Assembly (NCBI RefSeq): GCF_002161055.1
Contig: NZ_NFLT01000004.1
Location: forward strand, 186,001 to 250,000
Source of the DNA: Tyzzerella sp. An114
Lineage (GTDB): Bacteria > Bacillota > Clostridia > Lachnospirales > Anaerotignaceae
DNA: 64,000 nt
Direction: 5' to 3'
The number at the start of each line of letters is the position of its first letter. Position 1 is the first letter of the stretch. Made by a program: the position numbers and the translations under genes. Below, in pieces: positions 16,352 through 25,479 of the stretch. The notes beneath the pieces were generated by a model. The model was not told the DNA's origin. It saw only the letters and a program-made list of their open reading frames with translations, and did no database searches.

Positions 16352-18160
16352 TTGGGAAATAAATTCAGAGATTTTATTGAAAAAATTTCAGGATTTTATA
16401 GAAAAAAGAGTATTCAATATATGTTGTCACTGTCTTTTACTATAATTGCAGTTGTGGGATTTGTTTTTATAGGAACTTCATTGATGATACGTTTTTCAAC
16501 AGCTAACAGAAAAATTACAGAGGACTATAATAAAAGAATTGTTGACCAAGTCAATTATAGTCTTGACTCCTATATAAGAAATCTTATGCAAGTTTCAAAT
16601 TCTATGTATTATAGTGTTATAAAAAATACTGACCTTGCAGAGGAGTCTCTTGATGAAAAAATGAACCTTCTTTATGAAGCAAATCGTGAGCATATTGTGA
16701 GTATTGCAGTTTTTAAAGAGGATGGACAGCTTGTTACAGCCACTCCTTTATCTAAATTGAAAAAAACAGCACAGCCACAGAATGAAGATTGGTTTCAAAA
16801 TGCCACAGGTCAGATAGAAAATCTTCACTTCTCAACACCTCATGTTCAAAAGCTTTTTGATGATGTGGATTATAAATATAAATGGGTAGTATCTTTAAGT
16901 AGAGCTGTTGAGCTTACAACTGGAGGAGAGATTGAAAGCGGAGTTTTGCTTGTAGATATGAATTTTAGTGGTATAGAACAGATTTGCAAAAATGTAAATT
17001 TAGGTCAGACAGGTTATATATATCTTATTGGCAGAGATGGAGAAATAATATATCACCCACGTCAACAACTTATATATTCAAATCTTTTAAGTGAAAATAA
17101 TTCAGAGTTTTCAGATGTGGAAGATGGTAATTATGTGGACATTCTTGACGGTCAAAAAAGACTTACAACAGTAAAAACTTTAGGATATACAGGTTGGAAA
17201 ATTATAGGTGTAACTCCTATAAATGAGACTTTTGCTGACTCGTCACAGATAACAATATTTATACTTTTTGTTGTATTTTTGGCAATAATACTTCTTGTTT
17301 TTGCAAATACATTTATATCGGCAAAAATAGCTGACCCTATAAAAGCTCTTGAAAATTCTGTGAAGGAATTGGAAAAGGGAGCTGAAAATGTGAATATAGC
17401 CATAGGTGGTTCCTATGAAATACAACATCTTGGAAAAACTATTAAATCAATGGTTGAGCAAATGCATAAACTTATGGGGGATATAGTTTTTGAACAAGAA
17501 CTTAAAAGACAAACGGAACTTGACGCATTACAAGCTCAAATAAATCCTCATTTTCTTTATAATACTTTGGACTCCATTGTTTGGATGGTTGAAAATGAAA
17601 GATATCAAGAAGCAATTACAATGGTAACATCTCTTGCGGGATTTTTTAGAATAAGTCTCAGTAAAGGTAAAAATATAATAACTGTTAAAGATGAACTTAA
17701 ACACGCTGAAAATTATATAACAATACAGCATATGCGATTTAAAGATAAATTTACATTTAAAATAAATGCTGATGAAGAAGTTATGGATTTTGTCACAATA
17801 AAACTTGTTATACAGCCTCTTATAGAAAATGCTGTCTATCATGGTATGGAGTTTATGGACGGAGACGGGGAAATTATAGTGAACGCCTATAAAAAAGACA
17901 ATGAGCTTTATATAGATGTAATAGATAATGGTATGGGAATACCTCCTGAAATTGCAGAACAACTTCTGACAAAGGGAAGCAGGGCAAAAGGAAAAGGAAG
18001 CGGTGTAGGTCTTAAAAATGTACAAGAGAGAATACAGATTTATTTTGGAAAAGAGTATGGTCTCAGTATAATAAGTGAACCTGACGAGGGAACTTTAATA
18101 AGAATACATCTTCCTTGTATAAACATTAATGAGATATATTCTGGGGAGGGTACTAAGTGA
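16352..18160 (+). CDS. YesM-like sensor histidine kinase
   Basis: A 602-residue membrane kinase. The start is TTG 16352, with AAGGCGGTG ahead; GTG 16343 is in frame but lies in that site. Order: membrane segment (~25-50), extracytoplasmic dCACHE-like sensor (about 50-300, with 'GQTGYIYLIGRDGEIIYHP'), second segment (~305-325), HAMP-like linker, His_kinase domain with the phospho-acceptor in 'QINPHFLYNTLDSI', and an ATPase domain with 'IENAVYHG', 'DNGMGIPPE' and 'GVGLKNVQERI'. It follows the response regulator after 14 bases and overlaps the next start (TGATG), so they are co-translated. The ligand may be delivered by the sugar-binding proteins encoded next. Confidence 0.9.
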   Translation: MGNKFRDFIEKISGFYRKKSIQYMLSLSFTIIAVVGFVFIGTSLMIRFSTANRKITEDYNKRIVDQVNYSLDSYIRNLMQVSNSMYYSVIKNTDLAEESLDEKMNLLYEANREHIVSIAVFKEDGQLVTATPLSKLKKTAQPQNEDWFQNATGQIENLHFSTPHVQKLFDDVDYKYKWVVSLSRAVELTTGGEIESGVLLVDMNFSGIEQICKNVNLGQTGYIYLIGRDGEIIYHPRQQLIYSNLLSENNSEFSDVEDGNYVDILDGQKRLTTVKTLGYTGWKIIGVTPINETFADSSQITIFILFVVFLAIILLVFANTFISAKIADPIKALENSVKELEKGAENVNIAIGGSYEIQHLGKTIKSMVEQMHKLMGDIVFEQELKRQTELDALQAQINPHFLYNTLDSIVWMVENERYQEAITMVTSLAGFFRISLSKGKNIITVKDELKHAENYITIQHMRFKDKFTFKINADEEVMDFVTIKLVIQPLIENAVYHGMEFMDGDGEIIVNAYKKDNELYIDVIDNGMGIPPEIAEQLLTKGSRAKGKGSGVGLKNVQERIQIYFGKEYGLSIISEPDEGTLIRIHLPCININEIYSGEGTK

Positions 18161-19125
18161 TGAAAAAAGGAAAATCATACATAATAATATTTTCAATAAC
18201 AGTTACCTTTGCTTTTTTATATCTCTTTAACTATAATCTTACGGCAGAGAGAAAAGAAAAAGAATATTATAATATTTCTGTTATAACAAGATTTACAGAC
18301 AGTGAAAGTTTTGAAATAATAAGGCAGGGAATGGAACAGGCTGCAATTGATATGAGAGCTGAAATGACTTATATTTCCCTTGCAGAATATAACAGTTGTG
18401 AAGAACAAGACGAACTTTTGAAAAGAGAGTTTAATAATGGAGCTGATGCAATAATAATATCTGCTGCTGACAGTGATTATATTGTGCCTACTGTAAATAG
18501 TGTTTCAACAAGAATACCTGTTATATCAATAGAAAGTAATGTAAATACAAAGAATGTAAAAGCTTTTTATTCTGCTGATAATTATAATATGGGAAAAGTT
18601 TTGGGAGAAAGAGTTGCTGATGAAATAGGAGAAAATGATAAAAATATTGTAATACTCCAAGGAACGGCAAAAAGTACAAGTATATCTGATAGAGAGAAAG
18701 GCATAATTGATGTTTTAAATAAAAATGGAATTAATACAATTACTGTTCCTGTAAAGGATATGAACACATCAAAGCCATATTTTTTCGATAATCTTGTTTT
18801 TGAATATAAACCAGATGTTATAATTGCCACAGAGACAGAAGTTTTAGAAAAAACTGCAACATATTTTCAAGGTGTAAATGGTTGGAATGGTCGTATATAT
18901 GGAGTAGGTATTACAGGAAGAATAGCTTCATATCTTGAAAAAGAATTGATATCTGCAATAGTTGTTCAGAATGAGTTTAATATAGGATACCTTGGTGTTC
19001 AAGCGGCTGTTTCATCAATAAAAAACGATAAAATAAAAAATGCGGAAATAGATTATAAAGTTGTAGACAGTGAAAATATGTATACAACAGAATGTCAGAA
19101 ACTTATATTTCCTTTTATAAGATAG
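18160..19125 (+). CDS. Membrane-anchored periplasmic sugar-binding domain protein (signalling partner of the kinase)
   Basis: A 321-residue protein starting at ATG 18160 in a TGATG overlap with the kinase stop, with GGGGAGGG ahead. It has one N-terminal hydrophobic segment (~8-25) and no lipobox, so it is probably an uncleaved anchor. The rest is a ribose/galactose-type binding fold: 'EIIRQGMEQAAIDM', 'NGADAIIISAADSDYIV', 'IPVISIES', 'YNMGKVLGERVADEI', 'IVILQGTAKSTSISDREKGI'. There is no transporter partner of its own. Position between a kinase and a second binding lipoprotein argues for ligand sensing rather than uptake. Confidence 0.82.
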   Translation: MKKGKSYIIIFSITVTFAFLYLFNYNLTAERKEKEYYNISVITRFTDSESFEIIRQGMEQAAIDMRAEMTYISLAEYNSCEEQDELLKREFNNGADAIIISAADSDYIVPTVNSVSTRIPVISIESNVNTKNVKAFYSADNYNMGKVLGERVADEIGENDKNIVILQGTAKSTSISDREKGIIDVLNKNGINTITVPVKDMNTSKPYFFDNLVFEYKPDVIIATETEVLEKTATYFQGVNGWNGRIYGVGITGRIASYLEKELISAIVVQNEFNIGYLGVQAAVSSIKNDKIKNAEIDYKVVDSENMYTTECQKLIFPFIR

Positions 19126-19136
19126 GAGGTTTTCTT

Positions 19137-20186
19137 TTGAAAAAGTTGTTTGTTTTATATAGGATTATTATTCTGGCATTTATAGCTGTAATTTTCACAG
19201 GTTGTGTAAATAACAATGCCCCAAATAATAACAGTACTGTTACAGAAATAAAAATAGGTGTGTTTTTGTATACTAAAGATGATACTTTTATAAGTACATT
19301 ACAGAGTAATCTTGAAAAGGCTGCAAGAAATAAAGAAATTTCTGATGGGATTAAAATAGTTATAAATTCCTTTGACGGAAAAGGTAGTCAAACAGCACAG
19401 AATGAGCAAATTTATAAATGTCTTGAACAGGATTATGATGTGTTATGTATAAATCTTGTTGATAGAACTGTTGCTGCTCCTATAATAGATAAAGCAAAAA
19501 TAAATAATACACCAATAGTATTTTTTAATAGAGAGCCTGTAAAAGAAGACCTTGAACGTTGGGATAGAGTTTATTATGTTGGAGCTCCTGCCAGTGAGTC
19601 GGGAGAAATGCAAGGTAGCATAATAGTTGATATGTATAATAGCGGAAAATATAACATTGATAAAAACGGTGATGGTAAATTACAGTATGTTATGCTTGAA
19701 GGTGAACAGGGACATCAAGATTCACTTCTCCGTACAGAGTATGCCATAAAGACAATAACAAATGAGGGAATACAGCTTGATAAATTGGCAAATGAAAGTG
19801 CTAATTGGCAGAGAAGTCAAGCTGCCAGTAAAATTTCTCAGTGTATAAATACTTTTGGTGATGATATAGAGGTTATACTCAGTAATAATGATGATATGGC
19901 TTTAGGTGCAATAGATGCTTACAAAGCTGAAGGTATAGAAAAACTTCCTGTTATAGTTGGTGTTGATTGTACAGAACCAGCTGTGGAAGAATTGAGAAGT
20001 GGAAATCTTGCTGGAACGGTTTTTGGTGATTTTAAAGGTCAAGCACAGTCTATAATTGACTTAAGTTGTGCTTTGGCTCTTGGAAGAAATCCTGAAAATT
20101 ATGTGGATTTGGAAGATGGTAGGTATGTTATGCACCCATATATTGCCGTAACAATGGATAACCTTTATAAATTGGAATTAAAATAA
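19137..20186 (+). CDS. Second MglB-like galactose-binding lipoprotein
   Basis: A 349-residue lipoprotein paralogous to the mglB product. The start is TTG 19137, with AGGAGG 7 bases before; the frame runs back to 19092 but that overlaps the preceding gene. Lipobox ends 'FTGCVN'. Shared features with MglB: 'NLVDRTVAAPII', 'VFFNREP', calcium-loop 'DKNGDGKLQY', 'GEQGHQDSLLRTEYA', 'NNDDMALGAIDAY'. It lies 11 bases after the membrane-anchored binding protein at the end of the two-component operon, not with ABC genes. It may present galactose or glucose to the sensor kinase, or serve MglAC as a second receptor. Confidence 0.88.
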   Translation: MKKLFVLYRIIILAFIAVIFTGCVNNNAPNNNSTVTEIKIGVFLYTKDDTFISTLQSNLEKAARNKEISDGIKIVINSFDGKGSQTAQNEQIYKCLEQDYDVLCINLVDRTVAAPIIDKAKINNTPIVFFNREPVKEDLERWDRVYYVGAPASESGEMQGSIIVDMYNSGKYNIDKNGDGKLQYVMLEGEQGHQDSLLRTEYAIKTITNEGIQLDKLANESANWQRSQAASKISQCINTFGDDIEVILSNNDDMALGAIDAYKAEGIEKLPVIVGVDCTEPAVEELRSGNLAGTVFGDFKGQAQSIIDLSCALALGRNPENYVDLEDGRYVMHPYIAVTMDNLYKLELK

Positions 20187-20201
20187 ATATTTGTAGAAAT
20201 A

Positions 20202-20234
20202 ATATACAGCATGAAAATGCTGTATATTTTTTTA
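20202..20234 (+). terminator. Terminator of the sugar-sensing operon
   Basis: Arms ATATACAGCAT (20202-20212) and ATGCTGTATAT (20217-20227), loop GAAA, then a run of seven Ts. Confidence 0.88.
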
Positions 20235-20334
20235 TTGAAATTAATTTAAACATTTAATTAAATACTTACGTATATTTGGATAAAATAACATGAAATGTAT
20301 TAGTATTTTAATTCCGAAAGGAGGATTTTATATT

Positions 20335-22056
20335 ATGAATAAGAAAAAAGCCTTAATAGTTACTCTTGCAGGTGTAGGAGCTTTTGCTACTGCTTTAAAA
20401 TTATCTAAAATAAAAAATGAAAAGGTAGAGAAAAAAATAACAAATAGACTTTCAGATATAGATGCTCAAGAAATTGAAAGCATGGGAAATGCTTATTTTG
20501 TTGGAGGAGGACTTGCTTCAATGGCAGGTGCTGCCTATTTAATACGTGATTGTGGTATGCCGGGAAATCATATACACATTTATGAAGGTATGAATATACT
20601 TGGAGGAAGTAATGACGGAGCCGGAGACAGACAAGGTTTTGTTTGTAGAGGTGGAAGAATGTTAAATGAGGAAACCTATGAAAATTTCTGGGAACTCTTT
20701 TCTTCAATTCCTTCTCTTGAATTTGAAGGTAAGAGTGTTACAGAAGAAATATTAAACTTTGACCACCTTCACCCAACTCATGCACAGGCAAGACTTATTG
20801 ATAAAGATGGTAATATACTTGATGTAACTTCTATGGGATTTGATAACAAAGATAGACTTCTTTTGGCAAAACTTATGAAAACACCGGAAGAAAATCTTGA
20901 TGATATGACAATAGAAGATTGGTTTAAGGAGTCACCTCATTTCTTTGAAACAAATTTCTGGTATATGTGGCAGACAACATTTGCATTCCAAAAATGGTCA
21001 TCACTTTTTGAATTTAAACGCTATATGAACAGAATGATATTTGAATTTTCAAGAATAGAAACTCTTGAGGGTGTTACAAGAACACCATATAATCAGTATG
21101 AGTCTCTTATATTGCCTTTAAAATCATATCTTGAAAATAGAGGTGTAAATTTCCATACTGATTATACAGTGACAGATATTGATTTTGCTGATGGTGAAAA
21201 TATAATTGCAGAAAAACTTTATATTAATACACCGGAAGGAAAAACTATTATTGATGTTCTTGAAGATGATATATGTATCATGACAAATGGTTGTATGACA
21301 GATTGTGCAACTTTGGGAAATATTGACACTGCACCTGAATTTAACAGTAAAAAACCTATATCAGGAGAACTTTGGAAAAAAGTTTCTGAAAAAAGAAGTG
21401 AACTTGGAAATCCAGAACCTTTCTTTGGAAATCCTAAAGAAACAAATTGGGAAAGTTTCACTGTAACAATGAGAGGAAATAAGTTACTTAAAATGATTGA
21501 AAATTTCTCCGGCAATATACCGGGCAGTGGTGCTCTTATGACTTTCAAAGACTCTAGCTGGCTTATGAGTATTGTTGTAGCTGCTCAGCCACATTTTAAA
21601 GCTCAAGAAAGCGACACAACAATATTCTGGGGTTATGGTTTATATACAGGAAATAAAGGTGATTATGTTGATAAACCTATGATGGAATGTACAGGTCGTG
21701 AAATTTTGATAGAGCTTATACATCATTTCCATTGGGAAGATAAAATTGATGAGATTATGGAAGATGTTGTTGATGTTATACCTTGTATGATGCCTTATAT
21801 AGACTCCCAGTTCCAACCAAGAAAAATGAGTGATAGACCTAAAGTTGTTATGGATAATTCCGTAAATTTTGCTATGATAAGTCAGTTTGTAGAGATACCA
21901 GAAGATATGGTATTTACAGAGGAGTATTCTGTGAGAGCTGCAAGAATTGCTGTTTATGAACTTATGGGAATTACAGATAAAAAGGTGATACCTGTTACTC
22001 CTTACAATAAAAATCCAAAAGTCCTTGCTAAAGCCTTAAAAACATCATTCAGATAA
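20335..22056 (+). CDS. ohyA: Oleate hydratase (myosin-cross-reactive antigen family)
   Basis: A 573-residue FAD-dependent enzyme that adds water to the cis-9 bond of oleic/linoleic acid to give 10-hydroxy fatty acids. Start ATG 20335 has AAAGGAGG at ideal distance. The N-terminus has a hydrophobic stretch, then the dinucleotide fold 'NAYFVGGGLASMAGAAYLIRD'; 'GGRMLNEETYENFW' carries the catalytic Glu region, 'NFWYMWQTTFAFQ' the conserved Tyr/Trp block, 'IPCMMPYIDSQFQPR' the C-terminal block. Length matches the family. The enzyme detoxifies unsaturated fatty acids and is common in gut Firmicutes. It is monocistronic. The first ~25 residues before the conserved core may tether it to the membrane. 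Confidence 0.93.
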   Translation: MNKKKALIVTLAGVGAFATALKLSKIKNEKVEKKITNRLSDIDAQEIESMGNAYFVGGGLASMAGAAYLIRDCGMPGNHIHIYEGMNILGGSNDGAGDRQGFVCRGGRMLNEETYENFWELFSSIPSLEFEGKSVTEEILNFDHLHPTHAQARLIDKDGNILDVTSMGFDNKDRLLLAKLMKTPEENLDDMTIEDWFKESPHFFETNFWYMWQTTFAFQKWSSLFEFKRYMNRMIFEFSRIETLEGVTRTPYNQYESLILPLKSYLENRGVNFHTDYTVTDIDFADGENIIAEKLYINTPEGKTIIDVLEDDICIMTNGCMTDCATLGNIDTAPEFNSKKPISGELWKKVSEKRSELGNPEPFFGNPKETNWESFTVTMRGNKLLKMIENFSGNIPGSGALMTFKDSSWLMSIVVAAQPHFKAQESDTTIFWGYGLYTGNKGDYVDKPMMECTGREILIELIHHFHWEDKIDEIMEDVVDVIPCMMPYIDSQFQPRKMSDRPKVVMDNSVNFAMISQFVEIPEDMVFTEEYSVRAARIAVYELMGITDKKVIPVTPYNKNPKVLAKALKTSFR

Positions 22057-22060
22057 ATAT

Positions 22061-22090
22061 AAAACCTTGACGTTTTCGTCAAGGTTTTTA
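22061..22090 (+). terminator. Terminator after oleate hydratase
   Basis: 12-base arms AAAACCTTGACG (22061-22072) and CGTCAAGGTTTT (22077-22088), loop TTTT, T run following. Confidence 0.9.
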
Positions 22091-22154
22091 ATATTTTTTG
22101 ACATAAAAAATATTTTATTGTATTTATAAGTGTTAAAAAAATGTAAAAATGTAC

Positions 22155-22183
22155 TTGACATAAAATAGTTTTGTTGGTAATAT
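22155..22183 (+). promoter_or_regulatory. ptsG promoter
   Basis: Consensus TTGACA (22155-22160), 17-base spacer, TAATAT (22178-22183). Transcription should begin near 22190, immediately before the RNA antiterminator element. Confidence 0.75.
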
Positions 22184-22191
22184 ACTAATAT

Positions 22192-22222
22192 ATAGTGTGT
22201 TACTGGAATGCAGGCATTAACT
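22192..22222 (+). promoter_or_regulatory. RAT (ribonucleic antiterminator) of GlcT type in the ptsG leader
   Basis: The leader begins with GTGTGTTACTG, a short insert, then GCAGGCATTAACT. The blocks GTTACTG and CAGGCAT are the conserved parts of RAT hairpins bound by BglG/LicT/GlcT proteins, and GTGTTACTG with CAGGCAT is especially like the ptsG RAT of Bacillus. Its 3' half is shared with the terminator that follows, as required for mutually exclusive folding. Confidence 0.85.
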
Positions 22223-22276
22223 ATTCAAAAGAGTGTATCTTTATACACATTTTTGGGTATTAATGTCTTTTTTTTT
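22213..22276 (+). terminator. Conditional terminator in the ptsG leader
   Basis: GGCATTAA (22213-22220) can pair with TTAATGTC (22260-22267) and the pairing continues inward (TATTCAAAA with TTTTGGGTA, using G-U pairs) to an inner hairpin GTGTAT-CTTT-ATACAC (22233-22248). Nine Ts follow. The 5' arm lies within the RAT, so protein binding there would prevent termination. Bases 22277-22350 hold only the ribosome-binding region. Confidence 0.8.
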
Positions 22277-22350
22277 ATGTTACGGGCCCGAAAAAAGCTT
22301 TAATACCATAATGTTCTTATTAATTATTATTTTGAAAGGAGTAATTTATT

Positions 22351-24510
22351 ATGAAAGACAAAATATTTGGTGTTTTGCAAAGAGTAGGACGTTCTTTTAT
22401 GCTTCCTATTGCCGTTCTTCCTGTTGCTGGTCTTCTTCTTGGACTTGGAAGTTCATTTACAAACACAACAACTATTGCAGCTTATGGATTAGAGGGTATC
22501 CTTGGAGAGGGTACAGTGCTTAATGCACTTTTAACAATCATGAGTAAAACAGGAAGTGCTATATTTGATAACCTTCCAATTATATTTGCCGGTGGTGTTG
22601 CACTGGGCATGGCTAAGAAAGAAAAAGAGGTTGCTGTATTATCAGCTCTCATAGCTTTCTTTGTAATGCATACAGCTATAAATGCTATGCTTGTTATCAA
22701 TGGTAAAATACTTCCAGACGGAACAATTTCAGACGCAGTTTTAAGTGGTACTGTATCATCAATGTGTGGTATAAACACACTTCAGATGGGTGTTTTTGGC
22801 GGTATTATAGTAGGTCTTGGTGTTGCCGCATTACATAACAGATTTTATAAAATTGAACTTCCAAATGCTTTATCATTCTTTGGTGGTTCACGTTTCGTTC
22901 CTATTATTTCAACAATAACATATCTTTTTGTAGGTATATTAATGTATTTTGTATGGCCTGTTGTTCAGAGCGGTATTTATGCTCTTGGAAGTCTTGTAAC
23001 AGGTACAGGATATTTTGGAACACTTGTATTTGGTATTATTAAACGTGCTCTTATTCCTTTTGGTCTTCATCATGTTTTCTATCTTCCATTCTGGCAGACA
23101 GGTGTTGGTGGAACAATGGAAGTTGCAGGAAGACTTGTTGAAGGTGGACAGAACATATTCTTTGCACAGCTTGCAGACCCAACTGTAACACATTTCAGTG
23201 CTGATGCTACACGTTATTTCTCAGGTGAATTTATATTCATGATGTTTGGTCTTCCTGGTGCTGCTCTTGCTATGTATCAGTGTGCAAAACCAGAAAAGAA
23301 AAAAGTTGCAGGAGGTCTTTTACTTTCAGCTGCTTTAACAAGTTTCTTTACAGGTATTACAGAGCCTATTGAATTCTCATTCCTTTTTGTTGCACCAATG
23401 CTTTTTGCTGTACAGGTTATTCTTGCTGGTGCTGCATATATGATAGCTCATATTCTTAATATTGCTGTTGGTCTTACATTCTCAGGTGGTTTTATTGACC
23501 TCTTTATGTTTGGTATTCTTCAGGGCAATGCAAAGACAAGCTGGATGCTTATAATACCTGTTGGTATAATTTACTTCTTCTTATATTACTTTATATTCAA
23601 ATTCCTTATAAAGAAATTTGACCTTAAAACACCTGGTCGTGAAGATGACTCAGAAGAAACAAAACTTTATACAAAAGCTGATGTAAATGCTGCAAGAGCT
23701 GCAAAAGGTTCTGAAAATAATGGTTCAGAAAACGACATGGTTTCAAAACTTATATGTGCAGGTCTTGGTGGAAAACATAATATTTCTGATGTTGATTGCT
23801 GTGCTACAAGACTTCGTTGTACAGTTGTAAATTCAGATAAAGTTGATGAAGGTATATTAAAACAGTCAGGTGCTGCTGGCGTAATCAAAAAAGGACAGGG
23901 CGTTCAGGTTATATACGGTCCTAGAGTTGCTGTTATACGTTCAAACCTTGAAGATTTCCTTGCAAGTCCTGAAAGTGATAAAGAATTTGTTCCTGAAACT
24001 GTTGAAGCTCCAAAAGCAGAGGAGAAACAAGAAGAAACAAAAGAAAATACTATTGAGGAGACTTTTTCAACACCTATAACAGGTAAAGTTTGTGATATAT
24101 CAGAATCTCCAGACCCAGCTTTCGCAGGAAAAATTATGGGTGACGGTTTTGTTGTATTCCCAGAAGACAATGTTGTATATGCTCCTTGTGATGCTTCTGT
24201 TGAAGTTGTATTCCCATCAAAACATGCTATCGGACTTAAGAGTGAAAAAGGTGTTGAACTTCTTATTCATGTTGGTCTTGATACAGTAAGTCTTAATGGT
24301 GAAGGATTTACTACATTTGTTGAAGTTGGAGATAAAGTTAAAAAAGGTCAGAAGATACTTGAATTTGATGCAGAGTTTATAAAATCAAAAGGTCTTCAGA
24401 CTGCTACACCTGTTGTAATAACAAATATGTCAGAAAATCAGAAATTAGAGTGGACAAAGACTGCTGGTAATATATATAATGCTAATGAGGACGTTATTAC
24501 ATTAAAATAA
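22351..24510 (+). CDS. ptsG: PTS glucose transporter EIICBA
   Basis: A 719-residue permease that imports and phosphorylates glucose. Order: EIIC membrane domain (~1-420, opening 'VLQRVGRSFMLPIAVLPVAGLLLG', with 'GITEPIEFSFLFVAP'), linker, EIIB (about 460-545, phospho-Cys in 'VDCCATRLRCTV'; the second C of the pair is the expected site), linker rich in Glu/Lys, EIIA (about 570-719, phospho-His in 'ELLIHVGLDTVSLNG'). Domain order and length match PtsG of Bacillus. GlcNAc specificity cannot be fully excluded, but the RAT and the GlcT-like gene that follow support glucose. AAAGGAG precedes ATG. Confidence 0.92.
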   Translation: MKDKIFGVLQRVGRSFMLPIAVLPVAGLLLGLGSSFTNTTTIAAYGLEGILGEGTVLNALLTIMSKTGSAIFDNLPIIFAGGVALGMAKKEKEVAVLSALIAFFVMHTAINAMLVINGKILPDGTISDAVLSGTVSSMCGINTLQMGVFGGIIVGLGVAALHNRFYKIELPNALSFFGGSRFVPIISTITYLFVGILMYFVWPVVQSGIYALGSLVTGTGYFGTLVFGIIKRALIPFGLHHVFYLPFWQTGVGGTMEVAGRLVEGGQNIFFAQLADPTVTHFSADATRYFSGEFIFMMFGLPGAALAMYQCAKPEKKKVAGGLLLSAALTSFFTGITEPIEFSFLFVAPMLFAVQVILAGAAYMIAHILNIAVGLTFSGGFIDLFMFGILQGNAKTSWMLIIPVGIIYFFLYYFIFKFLIKKFDLKTPGREDDSEETKLYTKADVNAARAAKGSENNGSENDMVSKLICAGLGGKHNISDVDCCATRLRCTVVNSDKVDEGILKQSGAAGVIKKGQGVQVIYGPRVAVIRSNLEDFLASPESDKEFVPETVEAPKAEEKQEETKENTIEETFSTPITGKVCDISESPDPAFAGKIMGDGFVVFPEDNVVYAPCDASVEVVFPSKHAIGLKSEKGVELLIHVGLDTVSLNGEGFTTFVEVGDKVKKGQKILEFDAEFIKSKGLQTATPVVITNMSENQKLEWTKTAGNIYNANEDVITLK

Positions 24511-24525
24511 TATACAGCTGTTTAT

Positions 24526-24563
24526 AAAGCCTTATAAAATTTAAGGGGTTTTATAAGGCTTTT
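24526..24563 (+). terminator. Terminator between ptsG and glcT
   Basis: 14-base perfect arms AAAGCCTTATAAAA (24526-24539) and TTTTATAAGGCTTT (24549-24562), followed by TATTTTAA. T-run is short, so partial read-through into glcT is possible. Confidence 0.75.
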
Positions 24564-24613
24564 ATTTTAAAGTATAACTTTTTCAAATATTTTATACGGA
24601 AGCAGGGGTATAA

Positions 24614-25441
24614 GTGTATAAAATTCTAAAAGTTTTAAATAACAGCGGTGTGCTTGTAATGAATCTTGATACAAAACAAGAAGTAATATTTATTGGAAAG
24701 GGTATAGGTTTTGGAAGAAAAATAAATGAAAATGTTAGTGAGTTTAAAGACTCTAAAGCCTATTTCTTTGAAAGAGAAAATTCAAGAGGAAATTCTATAC
24801 AAATGATAAAAAGTCTTGATGGTGTATACATTGAGATTGCAGGAGGTATCATTGAGGAAGCGGAAAAAGTTTTTGATAGTGTGGATAATAATATACTTAT
24901 TCCGTTGGCAGACCATATTGCATTTGCTGTAAAGCGTATAAATGAAAATATGGAAATAAGAAATCCCTTTTCTAGAGAGCTTAGAGTTCTTTTTGAAAAA
25001 GAGTATTGTGTGGCTTTAAAGGGTAGGGAAATAATAAAATCTAAACTTGGTATTGATATAAGTGATGACGAGGTTGGATATATAACACTTCATGTACATT
25101 CTGCTGTTACAAGCTCAGATATTACCGAGGGAATGGATACAGCTCTTGTTGTGAAAGATTCAATGGATATGCTTGAGAAACTTATAGGTAAAAAACTTCA
25201 TGTAGAGTCCCTTTCATATGCAAGACTTGTTACACATTTAAAATATATGCTTGCAAGAATGAAAACAGGGGAGAAGCCTAATATAGATATGACAGAGTAT
25301 GTTAGAGAGAAATTCCCTGAGTCATATGACACCGCCTGCATTGTATGTGATTTTATTTCAAAGAAAATAAAGAAAGAAATCACAGATATTGAAAAAAGTT
25401 ATCTTGCTATACATATAGAGAGAGTAAAAGGTATTGAATAA
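24614..25441 (+). CDS. glcT: BglG/LicT-family transcription antiterminator, probably GlcT
   Basis: A 275-residue RNA-binding regulator. The start is GTG 24614 after AGCAGGGG. The N-terminal ~55 residues are the CAT RNA-binding domain ('YKILKVLNNSGVLVMN', 'FIGKGIGFGRK'); two PTS regulation domains follow, PRD1 with 'LADHIAFAVKRINENMEIRNPF' and PRD2 with 'HLKYMLARM' and 'YLAIHIERV'. PRD histidines are phosphorylated by PTS proteins in this family, linking activity to sugar flux. It lies just after ptsG, whose leader has a matching RAT, so ptsG is its evident target. Confidence 0.9.
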   Translation: MYKILKVLNNSGVLVMNLDTKQEVIFIGKGIGFGRKINENVSEFKDSKAYFFERENSRGNSIQMIKSLDGVYIEIAGGIIEEAEKVFDSVDNNILIPLADHIAFAVKRINENMEIRNPFSRELRVLFEKEYCVALKGREIIKSKLGIDISDDEVGYITLHVHSAVTSSDITEGMDTALVVKDSMDMLEKLIGKKLHVESLSYARLVTHLKYMLARMKTGEKPNIDMTEYVREKFPESYDTACIVCDFISKKIKKEITDIEKSYLAIHIERVKGIE

Positions 25442-25471
25442 AAAAAACCGGTTTTTAAAAACCGGTTTTTT
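25441..25471. terminator. Bidirectional terminator between glcT and maf
   Basis: A self-complementary A6CCGG...CCGGT6 element (25441-25470) between convergent genes. Confidence 0.85.
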
Positions 25472-25479
25472 ATTTTTAA

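Noticed and set aside
22233-22523. 96-codon frame beginning in the ptsG leader
   Set aside because: It starts inside the terminator hairpin, lacks a ribosome site and overlaps ptsG in another frame.
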